A stretch of 64,000 bases of DNA. It comes from Porphyrobacter sp. CACIAM 03H1. Its GTDB lineage: Bacteria; Pseudomonadota; Alphaproteobacteria; Sphingomonadales; Sphingomonadaceae. Below are positions 9,492-18,512 of this stretch, piece by piece. Each line of letters starts with the position of its first letter. The stretch's first letter is position 1. A program made the translations under genes and the position numbers. The stretch is from assembly GCF_002215495.1 (NCBI RefSeq), contig NZ_CP021378.1:1293846-1357845 (forward strand), given 5' to 3'. The notes under the pieces were generated by a model. That model was not told the DNA's origin, made no database searches, and was given only the letters and a program-made list of their open reading frames with translations.

Positions 9492-11705
9492 TCAGCGCCG
9501 GTTGGTGACGGTGCGGCGGACGCTGGCTTTCGCCAGCACATCATCGCGCCAGAAGCGGACAGGCTTCAGCCGGTGATCGACGAACAGCCGCATCTGGTCG
9601 GTGTAATGCTTTGATTGCGGGCGGGTCGAGGCCGCGCCGAAGGGCTGGACCGAGCGCGAGACGACGCGCTGCCCCGGGGCCCATTCGATCCACATGATGA
9701 AGCTGTCCCCGTGCTTCAGACTGAGGCGCCCGTCGGTGTCGACGTCCCAGGTGGTCGAGGCGCGCAGGGTGTCCGAACCGCCGTCGAGCGGCAGGTCGAT
9801 GCTGCCCTGCCGCAGCCGCAGCAGGTCGGCCATGGGCGGATCGAGGCGGCCGAAATGGGTGGTGAGGTGATCGGCGGCGGCTTGCAGCTTCTCGGCCACG
9901 TCGGGGAAGGGCTTGTTGCCGTAGTCGGCGGACATGAAGTCGCGGATCATCAGCAGCGCGATGGCATCGGCGGGGCCCTTGCCGTCGGCGTCGAAGTCCC
10001 ACGCGAGCAGCAGGTCGCGTGCCTCGGCCAGCCTGCCCTCGGCCTTGAGCGCCGCGAGCCCCTCGAACAACCGCGCGACATAGCCTTCGCGGGCATAGCC
10101 GGTGTCGTACTTGATCGCCTCCAGCGTCGCCCGGTCGAGCACGCTTGCCTCGGACAGAAGCCTGTAGGCGCGGCGCGAGCGGTTGGTCTGCTTGAGCTCG
10201 ATCCCCAGCAGCGGCGAGAAGGCCTGCGGATCGAGGTCGCTCCCCGCGCCGGCCGCGGTGAAGGGGGTGTTGTTCGAATTGTAGAGCCACCCGCTCGCCG
10301 GGTTCACGATGCGCGGCAGCGCCTTGTAGTCCACCGCGCCCTGCCAGATCAGGTCGCTGCGGTCGCCGGGCAGCACCGAGCGCCAGTCGGCTTCCACGCC
10401 CTCGGGCCGCGCGGGGATCGCGGCGTTGTAGACATAGGCGATGGTGCCGCCCTTGTCGGCATAGATGAAGTTGGTCGAGGGGATAGCGAGGCGCGCCAGC
10501 TGCGCTTCCCACTCGGCGAAGCTCTTGGCCTTGTTGAGCCGGTAATAGGCGTCGAGCTGCTCCAGCCTGCCGATCCCGCCATAGCGCACCGCGAAGGCGC
10601 CCTTGTCGTTCCGGATCACCGGCCCGTGGACCGAACGCAGCACCTCGCGCCGGATCGGCAGGACCACCGGTCCCATCTTCACCGGCAGCGTCACCCACCG
10701 GCTTTCCAGATCGCGCCACTCTCCGTCGAGCCGGTAGCGGGTGCCGGTCTCGTCCAGCTCCAGCTTGTAGACGTCGATCATGTCGGGGGTATTGACCGTG
10801 TTGGTCCAGCCCAGATCCTCGTTGTGACCGAGGAAGGGGAAAGGCGAGCCCGGGAAATTCGCGCCCGCGAAATGCCAGCCCTCGCCGCTCTCAACGACGA
10901 GTTCGTACCATGCAACGCCGCCCCGCAACGGCTGGTGCGAGTTGGAGACGAGGGTCGTCGTGCCGCCACCTTTCTGCGGGGCGACGGCGAAGGCATTGGA
11001 GCCCATGTGTTCGGCATCCTCGCCCAGAGGCAGCACCAGCCTGCGGGCCTGCTTCGTTGCAGAGGCGGACGCCGGGCCGAGCGGTTCGGCTGCGGGCAGG
11101 GGCGGGCGCGGGAAGCCGGGGATGTCGGGGCCGTGCTCGCGGCGCAGTTCCTCGTTGGCGACCAGCGGGCCGATCACGCTGTCGAGCCCGAAGAAGAACG
11201 GCTGGCGCAGCGCGAAGCCCGCCGCCACGTCGACCCCTGCGACGGGGAACAGGTTGGCGAGCTTGACCTCCTCGGGGTGCTCTGCGGCATACTGGTTGAG
11301 CCCCGCGGCATAGGCCTCGAACAGCGCGCGGGTGTCCTGCGGGAGCTTCGGATATTCCCGCTCCGCCGTGCCGCGCGCATCGATCAGGTGGTAGACGTAA
11401 TCGACCTTCGCGCCGTCCTCGCCCGCGATCGCGCCGTAGCGTCCGCGCGCCATCGCCACGACGTCCTGCAAGGTGAAGAAGTCGTCCTCGGCATGGGCGA
11501 TGGCGACGCCAAAGGCGGTGTCGGCGTCGGTCTGGCCGTAGATATGGGGCACGCCCCATTCGTCGCGGACGATCTCGGCTCCATAGGTGCGGCCCTGCAA
11601 CGGCGCGGCGGCGCTGGCGAAGAAGGGTTCCCATGTGGCGAGCACCGCCACCGCGAGCACAAGCAGCCCCACCAGCGCAAACGCGCCGCGCTTCACCCAG
11701 ACCAT
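9492..11705 (-). CDS. Penicillin acylase family protein (Ntn hydrolase)
   Basis: A 737-residue exported or membrane-anchored amide hydrolase. The start chosen is the ATG at 11705, with GGGAGAG upstream; it gives a classical N-terminal hydrophobic segment (VKRGAFALVGLLVLAVAVLA). The alpha/beta precursor organisation is visible: EIVRDEWGVPHIYGQTDAD near the alpha-chain start, a spacer, then HMGSNAFAV with Ser236 as predicted nucleophile and new beta-chain N-terminus after autocleavage. NSHQPL and NFPGSPFPFLGHNEDLGWTNT are family motifs. Members cleave beta-lactam side chains, N-acyl-homoserine lactones or lipopeptide acyl groups; substrate cannot be assigned. The downstream neighbour is the M16 peptidase. 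Confidence 0.92.
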   Translation of the reverse strand: MVWVKRGAFALVGLLVLAVAVLATWEPFFASAAAPLQGRTYGAEIVRDEWGVPHIYGQTDADTAFGVAIAHAEDDFFTLQDVVAMARGRYGAIAGEDGAKVDYVYHLIDARGTAEREYPKLPQDTRALFEAYAAGLNQYAAEHPEEVKLANLFPVAGVDVAAGFALRQPFFFGLDSVIGPLVANEELRREHGPDIPGFPRPPLPAAEPLGPASASATKQARRLVLPLGEDAEHMGSNAFAVAPQKGGGTTTLVSNSHQPLRGGVAWYELVVESGEGWHFAGANFPGSPFPFLGHNEDLGWTNTVNTPDMIDVYKLELDETGTRYRLDGEWRDLESRWVTLPVKMGPVVLPIRREVLRSVHGPVIRNDKGAFAVRYGGIGRLEQLDAYYRLNKAKSFAEWEAQLARLAIPSTNFIYADKGGTIAYVYNAAIPARPEGVEADWRSVLPGDRSDLIWQGAVDYKALPRIVNPASGWLYNSNNTPFTAAGAGSDLDPQAFSPLLGIELKQTNRSRRAYRLLSEASVLDRATLEAIKYDTGYAREGYVARLFEGLAALKAEGRLAEARDLLLAWDFDADGKGPADAIALLMIRDFMSADYGNKPFPDVAEKLQAAADHLTTHFGRLDPPMADLLRLRQGSIDLPLDGGSDTLRASTTWDVDTDGRLSLKHGDSFIMWIEWAPGQRVVSRSVQPFGAASTRPQSKHYTDQMRLFVDHRLKPVRFWRDDVLAKASVRRTVTNRR

Positions 11706-11859
11706 CACCGATTTCTCTCCCAAATCGCGCGGGCCTTCCTTCGCTTGGGAGCCCGGCAAGGTCAAGGCTCGCGCGGCAAGTGCAAGACCTCTTGCCATGC
11801 GCCTCGCAGGAACCCACCTAGTCGGCTAATACACCTGTGCAGGAAATTTGCGGCGGGGT

Positions 11860-11887
11860 CTTGTGTGGCCAAAGTGCAACACTATCT
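11860..11887 (+). promoter_or_regulatory. Candidate sigma32 (RpoH) promoter of clpB
   Basis: CTTG at 11860-11863 is followed after 18 nt by CTATCT (11882-11887), resembling the alphaproteobacterial RpoH pattern CTTG-N17/18-CYTATNT. It lies 33 nt upstream of the clpB start, as expected for a heat-shock chaperone gene. Confidence 0.5.
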
Positions 11888-11920
11888 GCCGGGTGTAACC
11901 TTTGGAGGGGTTAGACGATC

Positions 11921-14497
11921 ATGAATCTCGAGAAGTTCACCGACCGCGCGAAAGGCTTCCTGCAATCCGCGCAGACCGTCGCGATCCGCATGAACCACCA
12001 GCGCATCACCCCGCTGCACATCGCCAAGGCGCTGCTGGAAGACAGCGAGGGCATGGCCGCCGGGCTGATCCAGCGCGCCGGCGGGCAGGCCCCGCTGGCC
12101 GCGACTGCGGTCGATGCCGGGCTCTCGAAGATCCCCGCCGTGACCGGTTCGGGCGCGCAGGCGACCCCCGGGCTCGACAATGACGCCGTGCGGGTGCTCG
12201 ACCAGGCCGAACAGCTCGCCGACAAGGCGGGCGATTCCTACGTCACCGTCGAGCGGCTCCTGACCGCGCTGGCCCTGTCCCAGACCCCCGCCGGCGAGGC
12301 TCTGAAGGCCGCGGGCGTGACCCCGCAGGCGCTCAACACCGCCATCGAGCAGCTGCGCGGCGGCAAGCGGGCCGACAGCGCCGGGGCCGAGAGCACTTAT
12401 GACGCGATGGAAAAGTTCGCCCGCGACCTCACCAAGGCCGCGCGCGAGGGCAAGCTCGACCCCGTCATCGGCCGCGACGAGGAGATCCGCCGCACCATCC
12501 AGATCCTCGCCCGCCGCACCAAGAACAACCCCGCCCTGATCGGCGAGCCCGGCACCGGCAAGACCGCGATTGCCGAGGGCCTCGCGCTGCGCATCGCCAA
12601 TGGTGACGTGCCCGATAGCCTCAAGGGCCGGACGCTCATGTCGCTCGACATGGGCGCGCTCATCGCGGGCGCGAAGTATCGCGGCGAATTCGAGGAACGG
12701 CTCAAGAGCGTGCTCGACGAGGTCAAGCATGCCGAGGGCCAGATCATCCTGTTCATCGACGAGATGCACACCCTGATCGGGGCGGGCGCGTCCGAAGGCT
12801 CGATGGATGCCTCGAACCTGCTGAAGCCCGCCCTCTCGCGCGGCGAGCTGCACTGCATCGGCGCGACCACGCTCGACGAATACCAGAAGTACGTCGAGAA
12901 GGACCCCGCGCTCCAGCGGCGGTTCCAGCCGGTCTATATCCAGGAGCCGAGCGTCGAGGACACGATCTCGATCCTGCGCGGCATCAAGGACAAGTACGAG
13001 CTGCACCACGGCGTGCGGATCACCGACGGCGCGATCGTCGCCGCGGCGAAGCTGTCCGACCGTTACATCCAGAACCGCTTCCTCCCCGACAAGGCGATCG
13101 ACCTGATGGACGAGGCCGCGAGCCGCATCCGTATGGAGGTGGAGAGCAAGCCCGAGGAGATCGAGGCGCTCGACCGCAAGATCATCCAGCTCAAGATCGA
13201 GGAACAGGCGCTCCAGAAGGAGACCGACGCGAACTCCAAGGACCGCCTTGTCGCGCTGCGCGAGGACCTCGCCAATCTCGAACAGCAGTCCGCCGAACTC
13301 ACCACCCGCTGGCAGAACGAGCGCGACAAGATCGCGGCGGAGGGGCGCATCAAGGAGGCGCTCGACGCCGCGCGGCTCGAACTCGAACAGGCCCAGCGCG
13401 AGGGCGATCTGGCGAAGGCCGGGGAGCTTTCCTACGGGCGCATCCCCGAGCTGGAAAAGCAGCTCACCGAGGCGCAGGGCCAGGCCGCCAACGCCATGCT
13501 GCGCGAGGAGGTGACCGAGGAGGACATCGCCGGCGTCGTCAGCCGCTGGACGGGCGTTCCGGTCGACAAGATGATGGAGGGCGAGCGCGAGAAGCTGCTC
13601 GACATGGAGAACATTCTCGGCAAGCGGGTGATCGGCCAGTCGCAGGCGATCGAGGCCGTGTCGAAGGCCGTCCGCCGGGCGCGTGCCGGGCTTCAGGACC
13701 CGGGCCGTCCGCTCGGCAGCTTCCTGTTCCTCGGCCCCACGGGTGTCGGCAAGACCGAGCTCACCAAGGCGCTCGCCGGCTTCCTGTTCGACGACGACAG
13801 CGCGATGGTGCGCATCGACATGAGCGAGTTCATGGAGAAGCACGCCGTTGCCCGCCTGATCGGGGCGCCTCCGGGCTATGTCGGCTACGAGGAGGGCGGG
13901 GTGCTGACCGAGGCGGTGCGCCGCCGGCCCTACCAGGTGGTGCTGTTCGACGAGGTCGAGAAGGCACATTCGGACGTCTTCAACGTGCTATTGCAGGTGC
14001 TCGACGACGGGCGGCTGACCGACGGGCAGGGCCGGGTGGTGGACTTCGCCAACACGCTGATCATCCTGACCAGCAACCTCGGCAGCCAGTATCTCGCCAA
14101 CCTCCCCGACGGAGCCGAGGTCGCGACGGTCGAGAAGGACGTGATGGACGTGGTGCGCGGGCATTTCCGGCCCGAGTTCCTGAACCGCCTCGACGAGATC
14201 ATCCTGTTCCACCGCCTCGGGCAGGAGCACATGGCGCCGATCGTCGAGATCCAGGTGAAGCGCGTCCAGAAGCTGCTCGCCGACCGCAAGATCACGCTCG
14301 ACCTGACCGATGCGGCGCTGCGCTGGCTCGGGCGGGTCGGCTACGATCCGGTCTACGGCGCGCGGCCGCTGAAGCGTGCGGTGCAGCGTTACCTTCAGGA
14401 CCCGCTGGCCGAGATGCTGCTCGAGGGCAAACTGCCCGACGGCGCGACGCTGGTGATCGACGAGGGCGACGGCCAGCTGTCGATGACGATTCGCTGA
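11921..14497 (+). CDS. clpB: ATP-dependent disaggregase ClpB
   Basis: An 858-residue Hsp100 chaperone of standard length. It has the N-terminal Clp_N domain (1-150), a first AAA+ domain with Walker A GEPGTGKT (208-215) and Walker [12 protein letters not shown], the long charged coiled-coil M-domain (about 400-525) that separates ClpB from ClpA, and a second AAA+ domain with Walker A GPTGVGKT (605-612) and Walker [11 protein letters not shown]. No IGF/L ClpP-binding loop is seen. As a hexamer it extracts proteins from aggregates together with DnaK. GGAGGGG precedes the ATG. Expected to be heat-inducible from the sigma32-like promoter. Confidence 0.98.
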   Translation: MNLEKFTDRAKGFLQSAQTVAIRMNHQRITPLHIAKALLEDSEGMAAGLIQRAGGQAPLAATAVDAGLSKIPAVTGSGAQATPGLDNDAVRVLDQAEQLADKAGDSYVTVERLLTALALSQTPAGEALKAAGVTPQALNTAIEQLRGGKRADSAGAESTYDAMEKFARDLTKAAREGKLDPVIGRDEEIRRTIQILARRTKNNPALIGEPGTGKTAIAEGLALRIANGDVPDSLKGRTLMSLDMGALIAGAKYRGEFEERLKSVLDEVKHAEGQIILFIDEMHTLIGAGASEGSMDASNLLKPALSRGELHCIGATTLDEYQKYVEKDPALQRRFQPVYIQEPSVEDTISILRGIKDKYELHHGVRITDGAIVAAAKLSDRYIQNRFLPDKAIDLMDEAASRIRMEVESKPEEIEALDRKIIQLKIEEQALQKETDANSKDRLVALREDLANLEQQSAELTTRWQNERDKIAAEGRIKEALDAARLELEQAQREGDLAKAGELSYGRIPELEKQLTEAQGQAANAMLREEVTEEDIAGVVSRWTGVPVDKMMEGEREKLLDMENILGKRVIGQSQAIEAVSKAVRRARAGLQDPGRPLGSFLFLGPTGVGKTELTKALAGFLFDDDSAMVRIDMSEFMEKHAVARLIGAPPGYVGYEEGGVLTEAVRRRPYQVVLFDEVEKAHSDVFNVLLQVLDDGRLTDGQGRVVDFANTLIILTSNLGSQYLANLPDGAEVATVEKDVMDVVRGHFRPEFLNRLDEIILFHRLGQEHMAPIVEIQVKRVQKLLADRKITLDLTDAALRWLGRVGYDPVYGARPLKRAVQRYLQDPLAEMLLEGKLPDGATLVIDEGDGQLSMTIR

Positions 14498-14542
14498 GCA
14501 CGGGCCTTCGGGCGGATCCAGGACCGGCGCAACATTCTATCG

Positions 14543-14577
14543 CCGCCGCGCTTCAAACGTGAAGCGCGGCGGTTTGT
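14543..14577 (+). terminator. Rho-independent terminator after clpB
   Basis: A perfect 13-bp GC-rich stem (14543-14555 with 14560-14572, loop AACG) followed by TTTGTTG. Confidence 0.88.
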
Positions 14578-14863
14578 TGCGTGCAAACCTTGTCACATTT
14601 TAAGATATGGAAAGCCATAATCGAACAAAGTTGCTGAAATCAGCCTGCGCCGCGCCTGAATGTGGGATTAACGCAACACGCTTCGGAAAAGTGCGCCGCC
14701 GCGACGGGCTTCTTTGACATCATTCTTTCGCCATTGCACAAAAAGGTCACTGCGGGGACTGAGTTGGGCAACCTTTAGCGCCTTCGCCAACCACTGGGGG
14801 CAATCTTGTGGTGGCGGGGTGCGGTTGTCCGTTGCGTCTCCGGTTAGGGCAACTGGAGTGACC
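14578..14863 (+). promoter_or_regulatory. Long upstream region of the first TBDR gene
   Basis: The region is AT-richer than its surroundings and presumably holds the promoter. A short imperfect dyad TATGG-AAAG-CCATA lies at 14606-14619. No copy of the ATCTGCA-N6-TGCAGAT operator found before the other two TBDR genes is present, so this receptor appears to be regulated differently. No small gene is evident. Confidence 0.4.
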
Positions 14864-17800
14864 ATGAAGAAATTTCACAGCAATTCGATCAAGGCGCTTG
14901 CCTTCTCGGCCTCGGCCATCGCTTTCGTGATCGCCGGACCCGCCTCTGCCCAGGATGCTGACGACCAGCCGAAGGAAGAGGAAGAGGAGCAGGTCAAGGT
15001 CGGGACCGACGCCAAGGGCCGCACCGAACAGGGCGCCATCGTGGTCACCGGCTCGCGCATCGTGCGCGACACCTATTCGTCGATCTCGCCGCTCCAGGTG
15101 CTCTCCACCGAAAACCAGCAGGCCGTCGGCGCCTTCGACCCGGCGCAGATCCTGCAGCGTTCGGAAGCGGCCGCAGGCCAGCAGATCGACGCGACCTTCC
15201 AGGGCTTCGTGCTCGACAACGGCCCGGGTTCGCAGACCCTGAACCTGCGCGGCCTCGGTGCCGACCGCACGCTGCTGCTGGTCAATGGCCGCCGCCTCTC
15301 GCCCTCGGGCGTGGAAGGCGCGCCCTCCAACCCCTCGCTGAACCTGATCCCGGCCTCGCTGGTCGATCGCTACGACATCCTCACCGACGGTGCCTCGTCG
15401 GTCTATGGTTCGGACGCAGTCGCGGGCGTGGTCAACGTGATCCTGCGCAAGGACTTCGACGGTCTGGAAGTGCAGCTCAACGGCAACCTCAACGAATACG
15501 GCGCGGGTGACGACTTCACCGTCAGTGCCGCGTGGGGCTTCAACACCGACCGTGCGGTGTTCGGCATCGGGGCTGAATGGCGCCGCGTCGACCGCATCCT
15601 GCTCGATGACCGTCCGTTCCTCGCGGGCTGCGACCGTCACTTCGAAATCGACCAGGACGGCAACGTCCGCAACCTCGACGTGCAGACCGACGCCGTGGCG
15701 CGCAGCCGTTCCAACGGCCGCGTGCGCACCCAGATCCAGGAGTGCAAGTTCGGCAACATCGGCGGCCGCATCCAGCTGTCGGGCACGCCCGGCACGCGTC
15801 TGGGCGACGTGTTCTTCGATCCGCGCCAGTACGGCCTGACCCTCAACGGCCAGCCGATCGCGGGCAACACCGGCGTGCCGTTCTTCTCGGACAACGCCAA
15901 CACCTTCCTCGATCCGATCGACCGCAACGGCGACGGGTTCCAGGACGTCGACTTCATCAACTACGCCCAGGTCGAACCGGGCCGCACCTTCATCCCGCAG
16001 CAGGACACCTACAACGTCTTCACCTATGGTGAATACACCCTGCCGGGCGAAGCCAACCTGACGCCCTTCTTCGAAGCGAGCTACAGCCGCTTCGAGCAGT
16101 TCGTCGAGAACAGCGGCACCCCGCAGTTCTTCCCCTGGGTTCCGGGCTCCAACCCGTTCAACCCCTGTAACCAGGCGGCGGGCGGCGTTTCGTGCCGCGC
16201 GATCGACAACAACTTCCAGCAGATCAACCCCGGCCAGGCCAACTTCGGCCGTACGCCCGGCGTGAACGCGCTGGCGCCGGTCGGCACGCTCTCGGTTCGC
16301 CCGATCCCGTTCGTGCGCGGCGACCGTAACAACGTCGACGTGGAGCAGGAACAGTATCGCGGCGTGCTCGGCCTGCGCGGCGACCTGCCGTTCATCGGCT
16401 CGAGCTGGACCTTCGAGGCCTCGGGCGTCTACTCGCGCTCGATCGGCAAGACCGTGCGCCGCGGTATCCGCGAGGACAAGCTGGCCTTCGCGCTCGGCAT
16501 CGACCCGTCGGCCGACTTCGGCGGCAGCCCGCCGAACACGATCGACAACAACGGTGACGGCATCGCCGACGACTACGTCAGCCTCGACCAGAGCCCGCTG
16601 CTGCTCGCCGCCGGCGGCCGCCCGCTGGGCACGCCCTGCAACCAGGCCGGTCTGCGCAACCCCGGCCTGCTGCCGGCCGACGTTCTCCAGGGCTGCGTGC
16701 CGGTGAACCTGTTCTCGCCCACGCTCTACGGCAACCCCGGCCCGGGCGGCAGCCCGGTCGGCGACTTCGCCACCCAGGCCGAGCGCGACTACCTGTTCGG
16801 CGAGCGTTCGTTCAACACCGTCTACGAGCAGATCCTCATCTCGGCCTACATCACCGGTGACCTGTTCGAACTGCCGGCCGGCCCGGTGGGCGTGGTGCTC
16901 GGCGGCGAATGGCGCGAGGACACGATCGACTCGCAGCCCAACTTCGTCGCCTCGAACGGCCTGTTCTGGGGCTTCTTCGCCGACGGCGGGGCCAAGGGTT
17001 CGAAGTGGATCCGCGAACTCTATGGCGAAATCGACATGCCGCTGATGGCGGGCAAGCCGATGGTCGAGGAACTGACCGTCAACCTCGCCGGCCGCATCAC
17101 CGACGAAGAGTTCTACGGCACCAACGGCACCTTCTCGCTCAAGGGCGGCTGGCGTCCGGTGGCTCCGCTGCTGCTCAAGTTCAGCTACGGCACCTCGTTC
17201 CGTGCGCCGAACCTGCGCGAGAACTTCCTGCTCAGCCAGTCGGGCTTCGGCAACATCGTCGACCCCTGCGCCGTTCCCAACGCCGCGTTCCGCGCGGGCA
17301 CGGGCTACAGCGCCGCGGACGACCTGCGTGACCCGGCCGTTCTCGCCAACTGCCGCCGCGAAGGTCGCGATCCGACCCGCGTCGGTATCGACCCGCTCGG
17401 CCTCAACACCGTGCAGGCGACCAGCACCCAGGTCTTCAGCGGCGGCAGCCTCGACATCCAGCCCGAAACCTCGCGCTCGATCACGACCGGCTTCGCCTTC
17501 GAGGAAGACTGGGCCAGCGGCTTCGAGTTCGCCTTCAACTTCAACTACTACGACATCAAGCTGAAGGACTCGATCATCGAGCCGAGCGGCGCGTTCATCG
17601 TCGCCGACTGCTTCGGTCGTCTCGAAGGTGGCCGCAGCCCGTTCTGCGACCGTATCACCGCGAGCACGGATCCGACGGCGCGCTTCCTGATCACCCAGGT
17701 GCAGTCGGGCTTCATCAACCTCGACCAGGAATCGGTGCGCGGCATCGATATCAACACCACCTTCGGTTACCCGGTGAACATCAGCGGCGAGGAATTCGAC

Positions 17801-18364
17801 CTCTCGCTGAACCTCACCGCCAACCACCTGATCGAGCGTTCGACCACGACGCGCGATGCGGCGGGCAACCGGATCACCGACAACTTCGCGGGACGGTTCG
17901 CCTTCCCGAGCTGGATCGGCCGGGCGACCTTCAACATCCGCTACGACGACTTCCTGTTCACCTGGCAGACCCGTTACATCGGTGATGTGTCGCAGGATCC
18001 GGCCTTCGTCGACGTGTTCTCGGATGCCTTCGGCTTCGGCCCGAACGGTCAGCCGACCGGCGTGGTCGCCAACACCTGCCTCGGTGGCGGTTCGCGTACC
18101 AACGGCGTGCCGAACGGCATCGTCCCGGGCGACGGCGTCTACTGCCGCAACATCGGCTTCGCCGACGAGTGGTTCGAGCACACCGCTTCCGTGCGTTGGG
18201 ACAATGGCAGCTTCCGCATCATCGCGGGCGTGACCAACCTGTTCAACACGGCGCCGCCGCGCGTCGACAGCTCGGAAGTGTTCTCGATCGCCAACACCCC
18301 GCTGGGTGCGGGCTACAACCTCGACGGTCGCGAATACTTCGCCCAGCTGCTGTATCGCTTCTGA
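14864..18364 (+). CDS. TonB-dependent outer membrane receptor (large, unknown ligand)
   Basis: An 1166-residue receptor. The start is the ATG at 14864 with GGAG 6-10 nt upstream; it gives a clear signal peptide ending GPASAQ. A short acidic linker (KEEEEEQ) precedes the plug: GAIVVTGSRIVRD, a TLNLRGLGADRTLLLVNGRRL core and DILTDGASSVYGSDAVAGVVN. The barrel ends in QLLYRF, the C-terminal outer-membrane signature. No N-terminal STN signalling domain is present. Cys pairs in extracellular-loop-like segments (NPFNPCNQAAGGVSCR, VVANTCLGG) may form loop disulfides. Such receptors import oligopeptides, carbohydrates or siderophores. The S9 peptidase downstream hints at peptides, but a strong terminator separates the two. 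Confidence 0.95.
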   Translation: MKKFHSNSIKALAFSASAIAFVIAGPASAQDADDQPKEEEEEQVKVGTDAKGRTEQGAIVVTGSRIVRDTYSSISPLQVLSTENQQAVGAFDPAQILQRSEAAAGQQIDATFQGFVLDNGPGSQTLNLRGLGADRTLLLVNGRRLSPSGVEGAPSNPSLNLIPASLVDRYDILTDGASSVYGSDAVAGVVNVILRKDFDGLEVQLNGNLNEYGAGDDFTVSAAWGFNTDRAVFGIGAEWRRVDRILLDDRPFLAGCDRHFEIDQDGNVRNLDVQTDAVARSRSNGRVRTQIQECKFGNIGGRIQLSGTPGTRLGDVFFDPRQYGLTLNGQPIAGNTGVPFFSDNANTFLDPIDRNGDGFQDVDFINYAQVEPGRTFIPQQDTYNVFTYGEYTLPGEANLTPFFEASYSRFEQFVENSGTPQFFPWVPGSNPFNPCNQAAGGVSCRAIDNNFQQINPGQANFGRTPGVNALAPVGTLSVRPIPFVRGDRNNVDVEQEQYRGVLGLRGDLPFIGSSWTFEASGVYSRSIGKTVRRGIREDKLAFALGIDPSADFGGSPPNTIDNNGDGIADDYVSLDQSPLLLAAGGRPLGTPCNQAGLRNPGLLPADVLQGCVPVNLFSPTLYGNPGPGGSPVGDFATQAERDYLFGERSFNTVYEQILISAYITGDLFELPAGPVGVVLGGEWREDTIDSQPNFVASNGLFWGFFADGGAKGSKWIRELYGEIDMPLMAGKPMVEELTVNLAGRITDEEFYGTNGTFSLKGGWRPVAPLLLKFSYGTSFRAPNLRENFLLSQSGFGNIVDPCAVPNAAFRAGTGYSAADDLRDPAVLANCRREGRDPTRVGIDPLGLNTVQATSTQVFSGGSLDIQPETSRSITTGFAFEEDWASGFEFAFNFNYYDIKLKDSIIEPSGAFIVADCFGRLEGGRSPFCDRITASTDPTARFLITQVQSGFINLDQESVRGIDINTTFGYPVNISGEEFDLSLNLTANHLIERSTTTRDAAGNRITDNFAGRFAFPSWIGRATFNIRYDDFLFTWQTRYIGDVSQDPAFVDVFSDAFGFGPNGQPTGVVANTCLGGGSRTNGVPNGIVPGDGVYCRNIGFADEWFEHTASVRWDNGSFRIIAGVTNLFNTAPPRVDSSEVFSIANTPLGAGYNLDGREYFAQLLYRF

Positions 18365-18391
18365 TCGAAGAATGACCTGATCGACCACAAG

Positions 18392-18430
18392 AATGCGGCC
18401 TTCCGGTTCCAGCCGGGAGGCCGCATTTTT
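18392..18430 (+). terminator. Rho-independent terminator after the first TBDR gene
   Basis: A 15-bp stem with one G-T mismatch (18392-18406 with 18413-18427) followed by TTTCG. Confidence 0.88.
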
Positions 18431-18512
18431 CGTTTGAACCGGTCGCGCCGGACGCTGCCGCTCCGGCCCCGGTAACCGCTTCAACTCTCGCCCCCACGGG
18501 AACGCACGGATC

